Below the pieces are notes generated by a model. The model saw only the letters and a program-made list of their open reading frames with translations, had not been told where the DNA came from and did not search any database. The position numbers were made by a program, and so were the translations under genes. A stretch of 10,719 nt of DNA from Baffinella frigidus (Eukaryota; Cryptophyceae; Cryptomonadales; Baffinellaceae), in assembly GCA_026770585.1 (NCBI GenBank), contig MU646828.1, forward strand, positions 73,523 through 84,241, in the 5' to 3' direction. Shown here piece by piece: positions 1 through 5,838 of the stretch (position 1 is its first letter; every line of letters starts with the position of its first letter).

Positions 1-14
1 CTGCCCCCCCCCCC

Positions 15-585
15 CTACAATGCCAAAAGTTGACAGTGCCGGTGCTGAACTGTCGACCTTTGGGGGTGCGCAATGGCGGGCAGAGCGGCGGCCGCTGTCC
101 GAAACCAACCAGGTTTCGGTCAGGTTTCGGTTAGGACAACCAACACCCCCCCGGCTGGTTAGTAACCACCCCCCCCTCCCCTGAGCAGTGGCAATCAAAG
201 CGGCGCCCGAAAACACATGGGCCGCGCTGCGAAGCCCACTGTGTTTATCTCAGAAAACGAGTACTCTCCGCATAAGTTGACAAATTTATAGGGGAATTGA
301 CTTAAGAAAACGAGTTTCAGAACTCGTTTTCTGAGATAAGTGTGTGCTTACCCCGGTGGCGCCCCTCTCCTGAGCAGTGGCGGACAAACCCGGTGGCGTC
401 CCACCTCCTACAATGCCAAAAATTGACAGTGCCGGTGCTGAACTGTCGACCTTTGGGGGGTGCGCAGCGGTGGACAAAGCGGCGGCCGCTGTCCGAAACC
501 AACCAGGTTTCGGTTAGGTTTCGGTTAGGACAACCAACACCCCCCCGGCTGGATAGTAACCACCCCCCCCTCCCCTGAGCAGTGG
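15..585 (+). repeat. Duplicated 178-base unit, spacing 393
   Basis: Bases 15-192 recur at 408-585 with few differences: both start CCTACAATGCCAAAA, contain two GGTTTCGGTTAGG-like repeats, and end CCCCTGAGCAGTGGC. A shorter unit, 342-388, recurs at 757-803. Each unit ends at the same CTGAGCAG acceptor followed by the head of the exon that is intact at 793, so the region looks like repeated duplication of an intron tail plus exon head. No independent gene was found in 1-792. Confidence 0.8.
245..339. mobile_element. Short inverted-repeat element, family C (deleted copy)
   Basis: The ends TTATCTCAGAAAACGAG and CTCGTTTTCTGAGATAA are inverted repeats. The right half holds a second hairpin of the same motif (AAAACGAGTTTCAGAACTCGTTTT). 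The sequence ACTCTCCGCATAAGTTGA in the middle recurs in the loop of the fuller copy at 7098-7248. This copy has lost most of its left arm. Confidence 0.7.
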
Positions 586-648
586 CGGACAAGGCAGCGG
601 CCGCCGCCGCGGAAATGCGGGGGGCAGAGGAGGAGCGTGAAGAGTTCA
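583..648 (+). pseudogene. Truncated copy of the 793-851 exon
   Basis: After CTGAGCAG, bases 583-642 encode the same Ala-rich stretch (ADKAAAAAAEMRGAEEERE, with silent changes) but run on to EFIG and TGA instead of ending at a donor. Shorter remnants of the same exon head follow the acceptor at 189 and 381 (only about 9 matching bases), and a weaker match is at 467-489. Confidence 0.65.
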
Positions 649-699
649 TAGGCTGACGGCCTGAAAATGGGGTAGTTAGGCATACGGCATTGCCTAGGA

Positions 700-757
700 C
701 CTCCTACCGTAGGCCGAGGGATCCTAGGACCAAAAAGTCTCGGCCTACGGAAGGAGG
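700..757. repeat. Hairpin, 19-base arms
   Basis: Arms 700-718 (CCTCCTACCGTAGGCCGAG) and 739-757 pair at 18 of 19 positions around a 20-base loop. It lies between a truncated and the intact copy of the first exon. It resembles the CCTAGGACC/GTAGG core of the local MITEs and may be a decayed element. Confidence 0.65.
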
Positions 758-792
758 TGTGCTTACCCCGGTGGCGCCCCTCTCCTGAGCAG

Positions 793-851
793 TTGCGGAC
801 AAGGCAGCGGCGGCTGCGGCGGAAATGCGGGGGGCAGAGGAGGAGCGCGAG
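793..851 (+). CDS. Auxilin-like gene, first visible exon (Ala/Glu-rich helix)
   Basis: The exon reads ADKAAAAAAEMRGAEEERE after two leading bases and ends at GAG followed by gtcgcc. In-frame TGA at 786-788 means the exon must begin between 789 and 795, and the CAG at 790-792 is the only acceptor there. The upstream intron would be phase 1, unlike every other intron of this gene, so this boundary is the least certain. Auxilin-like proteins of plants have a similar charged Ala-rich helix just before the J domain. A truncated copy lies at 583-648. Confidence 0.6.
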
Positions 852-2978
852 GTCGCCCCCTGAACCCCATACCCTGAACCCTAAATACCCTGAAACCTCA
901 ATCCCTGAACCCTAAACCCCAACCCTCAATCCCTAAATCCCGACATCAACACCAACCCCCTGATGGATAATCCCTGTCACCCGAACGGATAATCCCTACC
1001 ACCCTCATGAATAATTCTTGACAGTGATGAACCCTGAATTAGGCGTGGGAGGACAAGAAGGCGGCGGCGGCGGACGACATCGACAAGCAGATCCTCGCGT
1101 GGGCTGGGCCGAAGCACTCACGCAAGAACCTCCGTGCGATGCTTTCAACATTCGACTCGGTACCTACCGCTGATCCCTGGACCTCAGCGGCGAGTATGGA
1201 TAGCGTGGCGTGCTCCTGGGCGTGCTCGAGAGGATGCACCTTCTACCTCGCTCTCAGTCTTTTCGAGCTCCCCGATTCGCTTCCCCCGGGCGCTTTCCCG
1301 CGTAAAGTTGACATGTCTGCACCGGGAATCCAGGGTGTCAACTTGTGAATAGTCGGTTAAGACGAGTGAGGCAGCGCTGGGTAGAGGTTCTCGCGTGGGC
1401 GGGGCCGAAGCACTCACGCAAGAACCTCCGTGCGATGCTCTCCACCTTTGACTTTGACGGTGCATTCCCCCGCCCCGCGCCGTAGGTTGTGAGTCCGTGC
1501 CGGCTCTGCCCGGCCCGCGCCCGTGACCCTGAACCTTAAACTCTAAACCCTTAAACTCTAATCCCTTAAACTCTGAACCCTGAACCCTGAACCCTGAACC
1601 CTAAACCCCACACCCTACACGCCAGGTGTTGTGGGAGAACGGGCGGGCAAAGTGGGGCAAGGTCGGGCTCCACGAGCTCATCTTGCCTCTGAACACTCAA
1701 CTAATCCATAAGTACTAAACCCCACATGCACCCTCGACCCTAAACCCCACACCCTACACACCAGGTGTTGTGGGAGAACGGGCGGACAAAGTGGGGCAAG
1801 GTCGGGCTCCACGAGCTTATCTTGCCTGACCAGGTCTCCCCCCCGCCCCTCTGAAATTTATTGGGTTCCCAGAAAATCAGGAAATCCTGGGTGTTACAGA
1901 GCAGAATCCAACCCTTTGGGAGGGTTATGCCTGTGAATCTGGGACCAACCCTCGCTCACTGTGCGACCGTATTTTCTGCGGAAAGCTCGAGCTCAGGAGT
2001 TTCTGCGCCTCTGGGATAGGCCCGCCCCAGGAGAGCGCTTGGCAGGCTCTGACGCGTGAGCCCTTTGCAGGTGAAGAAGATGCACCGGAAGGCGATTCTC
2101 CTCGTGCACCCTGACAAGGTCCACCGAACCCTAAACCATAAACCGTGAACCCTCAACCCCGAACCCTAAACCCCGAACCCTAAACCCTGAACCCGAAACC
2201 CGAAATCCTCACTCCAAACCCCAAACCCTGCCTCCTCGCACCCTTCGCGCAGGCCACTTGCGGGATTGTGCATGCACGTCTAGTGTGACCTCCCCCCCCT
2301 CAACGATCAAGTATGATCCCTTCGCCGCTTGAAGGATAGTGCATGTTCAGGTGTAATCTGACCCCCCTTCGCTTGAGAGATAGCGCATGTATTCTGACCC
2401 CCCCTCGATTCGACCGTCGACGGTCGAATATTACACGTTGGCCACTTGAGGGATAGTGCATGTACAGGGTGTGATCTCACCTCACCTCGTCAATTCGCAG
2501 GTGCGCGAAGAAAACGCCGAGACGCAGTTTCTCGCGGAGCACCTATCCAACGTATATATATGTGTGTGTGTGTTGGATAATGTCCTCACCGTATATATAC
2601 GTATCCTTAAGGGACGTACACGTATATATCCCGTGAGGATATGTATATACGACATGTTTCAACGTACATATACGATCGCGGCAGGTGCGGAAGGAGAACG
2701 CCGAGGCGCAGTTTCTCTTGGAGCACCTCCACTCGATCCTCCACGAAGCCCTCGAGGCCGCGTATATACGTATATCTGACGTATATATACGTATCTTCGT
2801 ATATTCACCGTACATATACGTATCCTTAAGGGAATATACGTATCTCGAGACATGTCTGACCGTATATATACGATCGCAGGTGCGGAAGGAGAACGCCGAG
2901 GCACAGTTTCTCGCGGAGCACCTCCACTCGATCCTCCACGAAGCCCTCGAAGCCTTCCGCCAGAAGGAGCCGATTTAG
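793..2978 (+). CDS. Auxilin-like J-domain protein, 3' part of gene (5 exons)
   Basis: The exons 793-851, 1043-1159, 1765-1833, 2071-2118 and 2880-2978 join in one frame to about 129 residues ending at TAG 2976-2978. The product starts with an Ala/Glu/Lys-rich, probably helical stretch, then has DIDKQILAWAG, KNLRAMLSTFD, VLWENG, WGKVGLHELI, VKKMHRKAILLVHPDK and a final helix ending EALEAFRQKEPI. The order (DID..I..W, N.RALLST, W..V.L.DLI, VKKAYRKA..HPDK, then a helical tail) is that of the C-terminal J domain of auxilin, GAK and plant auxilin-like proteins. These recruit Hsc70 through the HPD motif and drive clathrin uncoating. Plant JAC1-type proteins share the domain, so the exact cellular role is open. 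The N-terminal part is outside the window. All four internal introns are phase 0 with GT donors and AG acceptors. Identification rests on motif recognition, not a search. Confidence 0.85.
852..1042 (+). repeat. Intron of telomere-like repeats (CCCTGAA/CCCTAAA)
   Basis: From the donor at 852 the intron runs directly into CCCCTGAACCCCATACCCTGAACCCTAAA-like units up to about 950, then into looser GGATAATCCCTxxCAC repeats (three copies, 963-1015). The C-rich strand is the sense strand of the gene. Confidence 0.85.
1043..1159 (+). CDS. Auxilin-like gene exon: start of J domain
   Basis: Thirty-nine codons run from AWEDKKAAAADDIDKQ to LRAMLSTFDS. An in-frame TAG sits directly before the exon and serves as the AG acceptor (1041-1042); the donor is gtacct at 1160. 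The DID..I..WAG and KNLRAMLST blocks match helix I and the following segment of auxilin J domains. A partial second copy lies downstream at 1390-1458. Confidence 0.85.
1160..1389. mobile_element. Intron with family D inverted-repeat element (about 1243-1374)
   Basis: Inside the intron, AAGTTGAC (1305-1312) and GTCAACTT (1336-1343) form an inner inverted repeat. The outer ends near CTACCTCGCTCTCAGTCT (1243) and GACGAGTGAGGCAG (to 1374) are weakly inverted. Related copies lie near 5330-5553 (interrupted by a family A element) and 9304-9432. The left boundary is approximate. Confidence 0.55.
1390..1458 (+). pseudogene. Second copy of the J-domain start exon (partial)
   Basis: Bases 1390-1452 repeat codons LAWAGPKHSRKNLRAMLSTFD of the 1043-1159 exon. 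Five base differences are all at third codon positions and silent. The copy lacks DIDKQ at its start, has a possible acceptor (GTAGAG, 1381-1386) and a possible donor (GACG|gtgcat near 1460). It could be a remnant, an alternative exon, or a fragment of a second gene copy. Confidence 0.7.
1516..1625 (+). repeat. Telomere-like intron array
   Basis: Units of CCTTAAACTCTAAA, CCCTGAA and CCCTAAA continue up to the acceptor CGCCAG at 1620-1625. A shortened version of the last 24 bases precedes the next exon copy at 1738-1764, so intron tail and exon head were duplicated together. Again the C-rich strand is sense. Confidence 0.85.
1626..1688 (+). pseudogene. Truncated copy of the VLWENG exon
   Basis: Twenty-one codons match the intact exon at 1765 apart from GCA versus ACA and a silent CTC/CTT change. 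The copy stops at CCT and lacks GACCAG and the GT donor, so it should not splice as the intact exon does. The repeat distance is 139 bases. Confidence 0.8.
1765..1833 (+). CDS. Auxilin-like gene exon: VLWENG...LPDQ
   Basis: Twenty-three codons read VLWENGRTKWGKVGLHELIL followed by PDQ, with acceptor CCAG at 1761-1764 and donor gtctcc at 1834. The segment corresponds to the W..V.L.DLI stretch between the first helices of the auxilin J domain. This copy is chosen over the near-identical one at 1626-1688 because only this one keeps the last two codons and the donor. One residue differs between them (T here, A there). Confidence 0.85.
1834..2070 (+). other. Intron without telomere-like repeats
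   Basis: This 237-base intron begins gtctcc with a C-rich run and ends TTTGCAG. It contains a small inverted repeat (CCCAGAAAATCAGG...CCTGGG, about 1868-1894) and no recognisable element or exon copy. Confidence 0.7.
2071..2118 (+). CDS. Auxilin-like gene exon: HPD motif
   Basis: Sixteen codons read VKKMHRKAILLVHPDK, flanked by TTTGCAG (acceptor) and gtccac (donor). The HPD tripeptide is the Hsp70-activating loop of all J domains, and the VKK..RKA..L.HPDK pattern is characteristic of the auxilin subgroup. It is the only exon of this gene for which no duplicate was seen. Confidence 0.9.
2119..2240 (+). repeat. Telomere-like intron array
   Basis: Directly after the donor gtccac the intron holds AACCCTAAACCATAAACCGTGAACCC-type units, about twelve in a row, with the C-rich strand sense. 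The array fades near 2235. Confidence 0.85.
2250..2475. repeat. Degenerate tandem units ending in GTGCATGT
   Basis: Four units contain variants of CACTTGAGGGATAGTGCATGT followed by TGTGATCTGACCCCCC (near 2251, 2328, 2370 and 2443). The core GGCCACTTGAGGGATA matches the terminal inverted repeat of family B elements, so the units may derive from their ends. A perfect 22-base palindrome lies at 2408-2429 (ATTCGACCGTC and its complement). Confidence 0.65.
2501..2551 (+). pseudogene. Truncated terminal-exon copy 1
   Basis: After CGCAG, 17 codons read VREENAETQFLAEHLSN, matching the first half of the terminal exon with several changes. The copy ends directly at gtatat, a plausible donor, and is a multiple of three, so it could in principle splice in frame to the next copy. 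Confidence 0.7.
2552..2684. repeat. TATATACG / CCTTAAGGGA repeats
   Basis: The stretch is built of CGTATATATACGTAT, self-complementary TCCTTAAGGGA and a TG run (2563-2575). The same words fill 2762-2878, the second spacer between terminal-exon copies. The AT-rich alternating sequence contrasts with the GC-rich surroundings. Confidence 0.8.
2685..2761 (+). pseudogene. Truncated terminal-exon copy 2
   Basis: After GGCAG the copy reads VRKENAEAQFLLEHLHS and ILHEALEA before breaking into GTATATACG repeats. It is longer than copy 1, has one residue change (L for A), and lacks FRQKEPI and the stop codon. Its 77 bases up to the nearest GT are not a multiple of three. Confidence 0.75.
2762..2878. 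repeat. TATATACG / CCTTAAGGGA repeats, second array
   Basis: This has the same composition as 2552-2684, including the CCTTAAGGGA palindrome (2824-2833) and CGTATATATACGATCGCAG just before the intact terminal exon. The spacer was evidently duplicated together with the exon head. Confidence 0.8.
2880..2978 (+). CDS. Auxilin-like gene terminal exon with stop
   Basis: Thirty-two codons plus TAG begin VRKENAEAQFLAEHL and end EAFRQKEPI. This is the last amphipathic helix of the J domain and its short tail. The acceptor is GATCGCAG ending at 2879. Two truncated copies of this exon precede it at 2501-2551 and 2685-2761; only this one reaches the stop codon. Confidence 0.87.
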   Translation: MRKENAEAQFLAEHLHSILHEALEAFRQKEPI

Positions 2979-3142
2979 CCTCCTTAGGAATTCGTCCTAG
3001 TGTCAGCGATATTTGCCGCCGGTGTGCCGGACACTGCGCGTGTGTGTGTACCTGTGTGTCGGACACTGTCCGGGGGGGTGTAGGACACTCCCGACAGAGG
3101 GATCCCAAGTGGCGTCCCACCAACCCACCGACAACGTCATCC
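2979..3142 (+). other. 3' flank of the auxilin-like gene
   Basis: After the stop codon there is a TG-rich stretch with CGGACACTG repeats (3027, 3059, 3081 region), then CCGGGGGGGTG. No AATAAA or other recognisable polyadenylation signal was seen. Confidence 0.5.
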
Positions 3143-3382
3143 TACAGGGGAACCTCGCTCATGAGAACACGCACCCCCCCTAGGACCACCGTAGGGCCCT
3201 ACGCATACAGGGGTACCTCGCTCATAAGAAACGCCCACCCCCCTAGGACCTCCATAGGACCCTAGGCATGGTCCTACTGTAGGGTCCTAGGGGGGTGCGG
3301 TTTCTTATGAGCGAGGTACCCCTGTAGGCCTACTGCAGGGTCTCAGGGGGGCGCGTTTTCTTAAGCACGAGGTACCCCTGTA
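3143..3382. mobile_element. Family A MITE containing a nested family A MITE (3206-3326)
   Basis: The outer element starts TACAGGGGAACCTCGCTCAT and ends GCACGAGGTACCCCTGTA. Its centre (CCCTACGCA|TA|GGCCTACTG) is split at a TA by a complete inner element, CAGGGGTACCTCGCTCATAA...GGTACCCCTG, flanked by TA on both sides. Neither codes for a transposase. Confidence 0.9.
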
Positions 3383-3477
3383 GGACAGGGCCGCGTCGGG
3401 TGGCATTAGCCCGACTGTATTCGGGGTAAACCGTACTAGTGTTGTATGAGCGGCGGCGGCGCCCTCGTGGGCTGCGG

Positions 3478-3723
3478 TACAGGGGTACCTCGCTCATAAG
3501 AATCCCCCCTCCCCCCTAGCCAGGACCACCATAGGGCCCTAGGCATAGGCCTACAGGGTTACCTCGCTCATAAGAAACCAACCTCCCTTAGGACCCTACA
3601 GTAGGCCTATGCCTAGGGCCCTATGGTGGTCGTAGGGGGGTGCGCGTTTCTTATGAGCGAGGCACCCCTGTACTGTAGGGTCCTAGGGGGGGGGGGGGGT
3701 CTTGTGAGCGAGGTACCCCTGTA
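3478..3723. mobile_element. Family A MITE containing a nested family A MITE (3552-3672)
   Basis: The outer element TACAGGGGTACCTCGCTCAT...GAGGTACCCCTGTA has its middle (GGCC|TA|CTGTAGGG) split at TA by an inner element, CAGGGTTACC...GGCACCCCTG. The target is a different TA from the one used in the 3143-3382 nest. Bases 3383-3477, between the two nests, hold nothing recognisable. Confidence 0.9.
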
Positions 3724-3742
3724 GAGAATGGCGGGCGCGCTG

Positions 3743-3847
3743 TATCCCTTAAGTGGCCAGGGGGTCTTCAAAGACCCACGCCAGGTCCTAGGCAGGTCCT
3801 AGGGCCCTACGGTAGGGCGTATGAGCCTACTGGCCACTTGAGGAATA
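3743..3847. mobile_element. Family B MITE
   Basis: The ends are TATCCCTTAAGTGGCCAG and CTGGCCACTTGAGGAATA. The core carries CAGGTCCTAGGCAGG, CCTAGGGCCCTACGG and TAGGGCGTATGAGCCTA. Related copies are at 4551-4654 and 6911-7015, with fragments at 4027-4071 and 8531-8566. Confidence 0.85.
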
Positions 3848-4138
3848 CATGTCCTTTCAGAAGGATTGGTGGGCCTGGCACTGAAATTACATGTGGCTCT
3901 AGGCGGTATCGCTCATTGCCCGTTACAGTCGCTTTACTCCACACAAACGTTTCGCGTGGGTCCAAGTTGACTAATTCTGCGCCCAGACTCGGATTCTGGG
4001 CCGACGCGGGACCATGGGTGCCACGCGGCACCGCATGGGCGTTTGAGCCTACTGGCCACTTGAGGGATACATGTAGTGCTCGCAATCCCCTTAGGCCCCG
4101 AACCTCGAAGCGAGGCAGGGCCTCGTGGATCAGTCAAC
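3848..4138. other. Mosaic of element fragments
   Basis: The segment contains AGGATTGGTGGGCCTGGCA (about 3861-3880), found again inverted at 4659-4680; a GGTCCAAGTTGACTAATTC stretch resembling family D (about 3955); and the right end of a family B element (GAGCCTACTGGCCACTTGAG, 4047-4066). Open frames across it are uninterrupted but match no coding pattern. Confidence 0.5.
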
Positions 4139-4266
4139 TACAGGGGTACATGTACCTCGCTCATAAGAAACTGCCCTCCCCCTAGGACCACCATAGGGCC
4201 CTAGGCATAGGCCTACTGTAGGTTCCTAGGGGGGGGGCGGTTTCTTATGAGCGAGGTACCCCTGTA
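4139..4266. mobile_element. Family A MITE, first of a tandem pair
   Basis: TACAGGGGTACATGTACCTC at the left carries an extra CATGTA inside the terminal repeat. The right end is GCGAGGTACCCCTGTA. The final TA is also the first TA of the next element. Confidence 0.9.
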
Positions 4267-4378
4267 CAGGGGTGCCTCGCTCATAAGAAACGCCCACCCC
4301 CCTAGCTAGGACCCTACAGTAGGGCCCTATGGTGGTCCTAGGGGGGTGGGCGTTTCTTATGAGCGAGGTACCCCTGTA
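4265..4378. mobile_element. Family A MITE, second of a tandem pair
   Basis: TACAGGGGTGCCTCGCTCAT...GAGGTACCCCTGTA, sharing its left TA with the element before it. The inner part is an almost perfect palindrome around CCTACAGTAGGGCCCTATGG. Confidence 0.9.
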
Positions 4379-4550
4379 CGTTTCAAGGTGGGCCTCACAA
4401 CCTGCACCGGATGAGCCCGCCTCAGGGCTGTCGTCAACTGAGAATGGGTGTTTACTCGGGCCTCATGTGGAGCAAGAGTAAAGCGATATCTACGCGTGGC
4501 GTGCAGAGTCTTCTCTTACCATCGAGAGGGTGTCTCTGGTGTGAAGTAAA
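4379..4550. other. Intergenic, no recognised feature
   Basis: No coding pattern, RNA gene or element ends were seen. It includes GTCGTCAACTGAGAATGGG (4429), slightly like the family D right half. Confidence 0.5.
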
Positions 4551-4654
4551 TATCCCTTAAGTGGCCAGCCGGTCAAATTTGACCGGCAAGAGGTCCTCGG
4601 CAGGTCCTAGGACCCTACGGTAGGGCGTACGAGCCTACTGGGCACTTTAGGGAT
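4551..4654. mobile_element. Family B MITE
   Basis: TATCCCTTAAGTGGCCAG at the left and CTGGGCACTTTAGGGAT at the right. A perfect 18-base palindrome, CCGGTCAAATTTGACCGG, lies at 4569-4586; its CGTCAAATTTG part reappears in the copy at 6911-7015. Confidence 0.85.
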
Positions 4655-4746
4655 GCCTTCAGTGCCAGGCCGACCAATCCTCCTGTACCAGCATGTGGTC
4701 GGGGAACAGTACGGGTGGAAGGGGCGACACGCTGCACCGGACCCGA

Positions 4747-4856
4747 TACAGGGGTACCTCGCTCATAAGAAACGCCCACCCCCCTAGGACCCTACAGTAG
4801 GGCCCTATGGTGATCCTAGGGGGGTGGGCGTTTCTTATGGGCGAGGTACCCCTGTA
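4747..4856. mobile_element. Family A MITE
   Basis: TACAGGGGTACCTCGCTCAT...GCGAGGTACCCCTGTA, about 110 bases, nearly a full-length palindrome with TA at both edges. Bases 4655-4746 to its left hold only the inverted partner of 3861-3880. Confidence 0.92.
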
Positions 4857-4874
4857 CTTCCCAGCTGTCTCAGT

Positions 4875-5069
4875 CTACAGGCAGGGGCACACACCTTGCT
4901 CATAAGAAACTGCCCCCCCCCCCCTAGGACCACCATAGGGTCCTACAGGGGTATCTGGGCTACAGGGGTACCTCGCTCATAAGAAACCGCCCACCCCCTA
5001 GGACCCTAGGGATAGCCTACTGTAGGGTCCTAGGCGGATGCGGTTTCTTATGAGCGAGGTACCCCTGTA
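4875..5069. mobile_element. Family A MITE (4961-5069) beside a broken copy (4875-4960)
   Basis: The intact element is TACAGGGGTACCTCGCTCAT...GAGGTACCCCTGTA. To its left is a left half only (CTTGCTCATAAGAAACTGCC, a 14-C run, CCTAGGACCACCATAGGG) and a stray TACAGGGGTATCTGGGC. This is probably a copy broken by rearrangement. Confidence 0.8.
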
Positions 5070-5116
5070 ATAAGAAACCACCGCTCAAGGACACAGAACG
5101 GATTCGGGGCCCCCGT

Positions 5117-5200
5117 TTTCTGCATCTAGTACCAGAGGGTTGGTTGACCAAATCTTGCGTTCAGCCAACCCTCTGGTACTAATCTAAGAAAACAGACCCC
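5117..5200. repeat. Long hairpin, 21-base arms
   Basis: TAGTACCAGAGGGTTGG (5138 region) and CCAACCCTCTGGTACTA (5164-5183 region) are perfect inverted repeats around about 20 bases. Outside them GTTTTCTGCATC and ATCTAAGAAAAC extend the pairing imperfectly. It may be another MITE family; no second copy is in the window. Confidence 0.7.
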
Positions 5201-5221
5201 GCCCGATGTCGGAGCACCCAT

Positions 5222-5330
5222 GTTCTTACATGTAGCCTAGATACCCCTGTAGGCATGAGCAAGTAGGGTCCTAGCCAGAGGGGGGGGGGGGGGTTCTTAT
5301 GAGCGAGGCCCTGAACATGTACTTGGTCTC
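5222..5330. mobile_element. Decayed family A remnant
   Basis: GATACCCCTGTAGGCATGAG, TAGGGTCCTAG, a run of 14 G and TTCTTATGAGCGAGG are pieces of family A in scrambled order. Ends are not clean. Confidence 0.55.
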
Positions 5331-5410
5331 ACCAATGTGGTGAGCCCGGGCCTTTTCCCGCTCTAAAGTGGACGGATTTGCGCTCAAAACGCAGAATGTC
5401 AACTTGAGAA

Positions 5411-5532
5411 TACAGGGTTACCTCGCTCATAAGAAACCACCGCCCCTAAGACCCTAAAGTAGGGCTATGCCTAGGGCCCTACGGTGGTCCTAGGGGAGGG
5501 GGGCGGTTTCTTATGAGCGAGGTACCCCTGTA
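5411..5532. mobile_element. Family A MITE inserted in a family D element
   Basis: TACAGGGTTACCTCGCTCAT...GAGGTACCCCTGTA sits between GTCAACTTGAGAA and GTCGGTCAACTCGAGTGAGG. The copy at 1336-1374 shows the same flanks joined through a single TA, so insertion into TA with TA duplication is directly visible. Confidence 0.93.
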
Positions 5533-5640
5533 GTCGGTCAACTCGAGTGAGGCGGATCGAGACCACAAGGGCGCCCCGTGGTGAGATTTTTTTCGCATTT
5601 CTGTTATTTTTGTGCCGGAGCGCGATACTACACTGCCCTG

Positions 5641-5693
5641 GGGGAGAGAGAGAGAGAAAGGGAGAGAGAGAGAGCGAGAGAGGCGGAGGAGGG
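5641..5693. repeat. GA microsatellite
   Basis: GAGAGAGA with occasional AA, GG and C interruptions. It is downstream of the V-ATPase A stop codon, where the transcript would read CU-rich. Confidence 0.9.
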
Positions 5694-5769
5694 TACACAC
5701 AGGCTGCCCTCCGCCGCGCGTAAGAGATACTCGTTTTGACGGGCAGCTTACTCTCTCGAGGGTGCTAGG

Positions 5770-5834
5770 GTGCTAAAGTGGCCGCCACGGCTCTAATGTG
5801 GCCGTCGCGGCTCTCTAAAGTGGCCGGATCCACT

Positions 5835-5838
<4 letters not shown>
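5770..5838 (-). repeat. Three tandem TAAAGTGGCCG units and hairpin at the V-ATPase stop
   Basis: CTAAAGTGGCCGCCACGG, CTCTAATGTGGCCGTCGCGG and CTCTAAAGTGGCCGGATC are tandem, about 20 bases each. CTAAAGTGG (5815-5823) and CCACTTTAG (5830-5838) form a stem that contains the TAA stop on the minus strand. Confidence 0.7.

Noticed and set aside
286-649. Overlapping open frames on both strands near the left end
   Set aside because: They cross the duplicated non-coding units and the family C hairpin; the peptide SQKTSSETRFLKSIPL recurs at 7100-7150 only because both are copies of that element.
2659-3265. Open frames of 97-154 codons around the terminal exon copies
   Set aside because: They owe their length to reading through duplicated exons and TATATACG arrays; only the 2880-2978 frame matches a protein family.
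3420-3480. tRNA or other structured RNA gene
   Set aside because: No cloverleaf, A/B boxes or other RNA signature could be found here or elsewhere in the window; the strong folds belong to MITEs.
3807-4185. Open frames of 67-115 codons in the intergenic region
   Set aside because: They run across MITE ends and GC-rich DNA, with no domain, no codon pattern and no splice support.
3143-5532. CRISPR array
   Set aside because: The repeated words are ends of inverted-repeat transposons with variable spacing in a eukaryotic genome; there are no regular spacers or cas genes.
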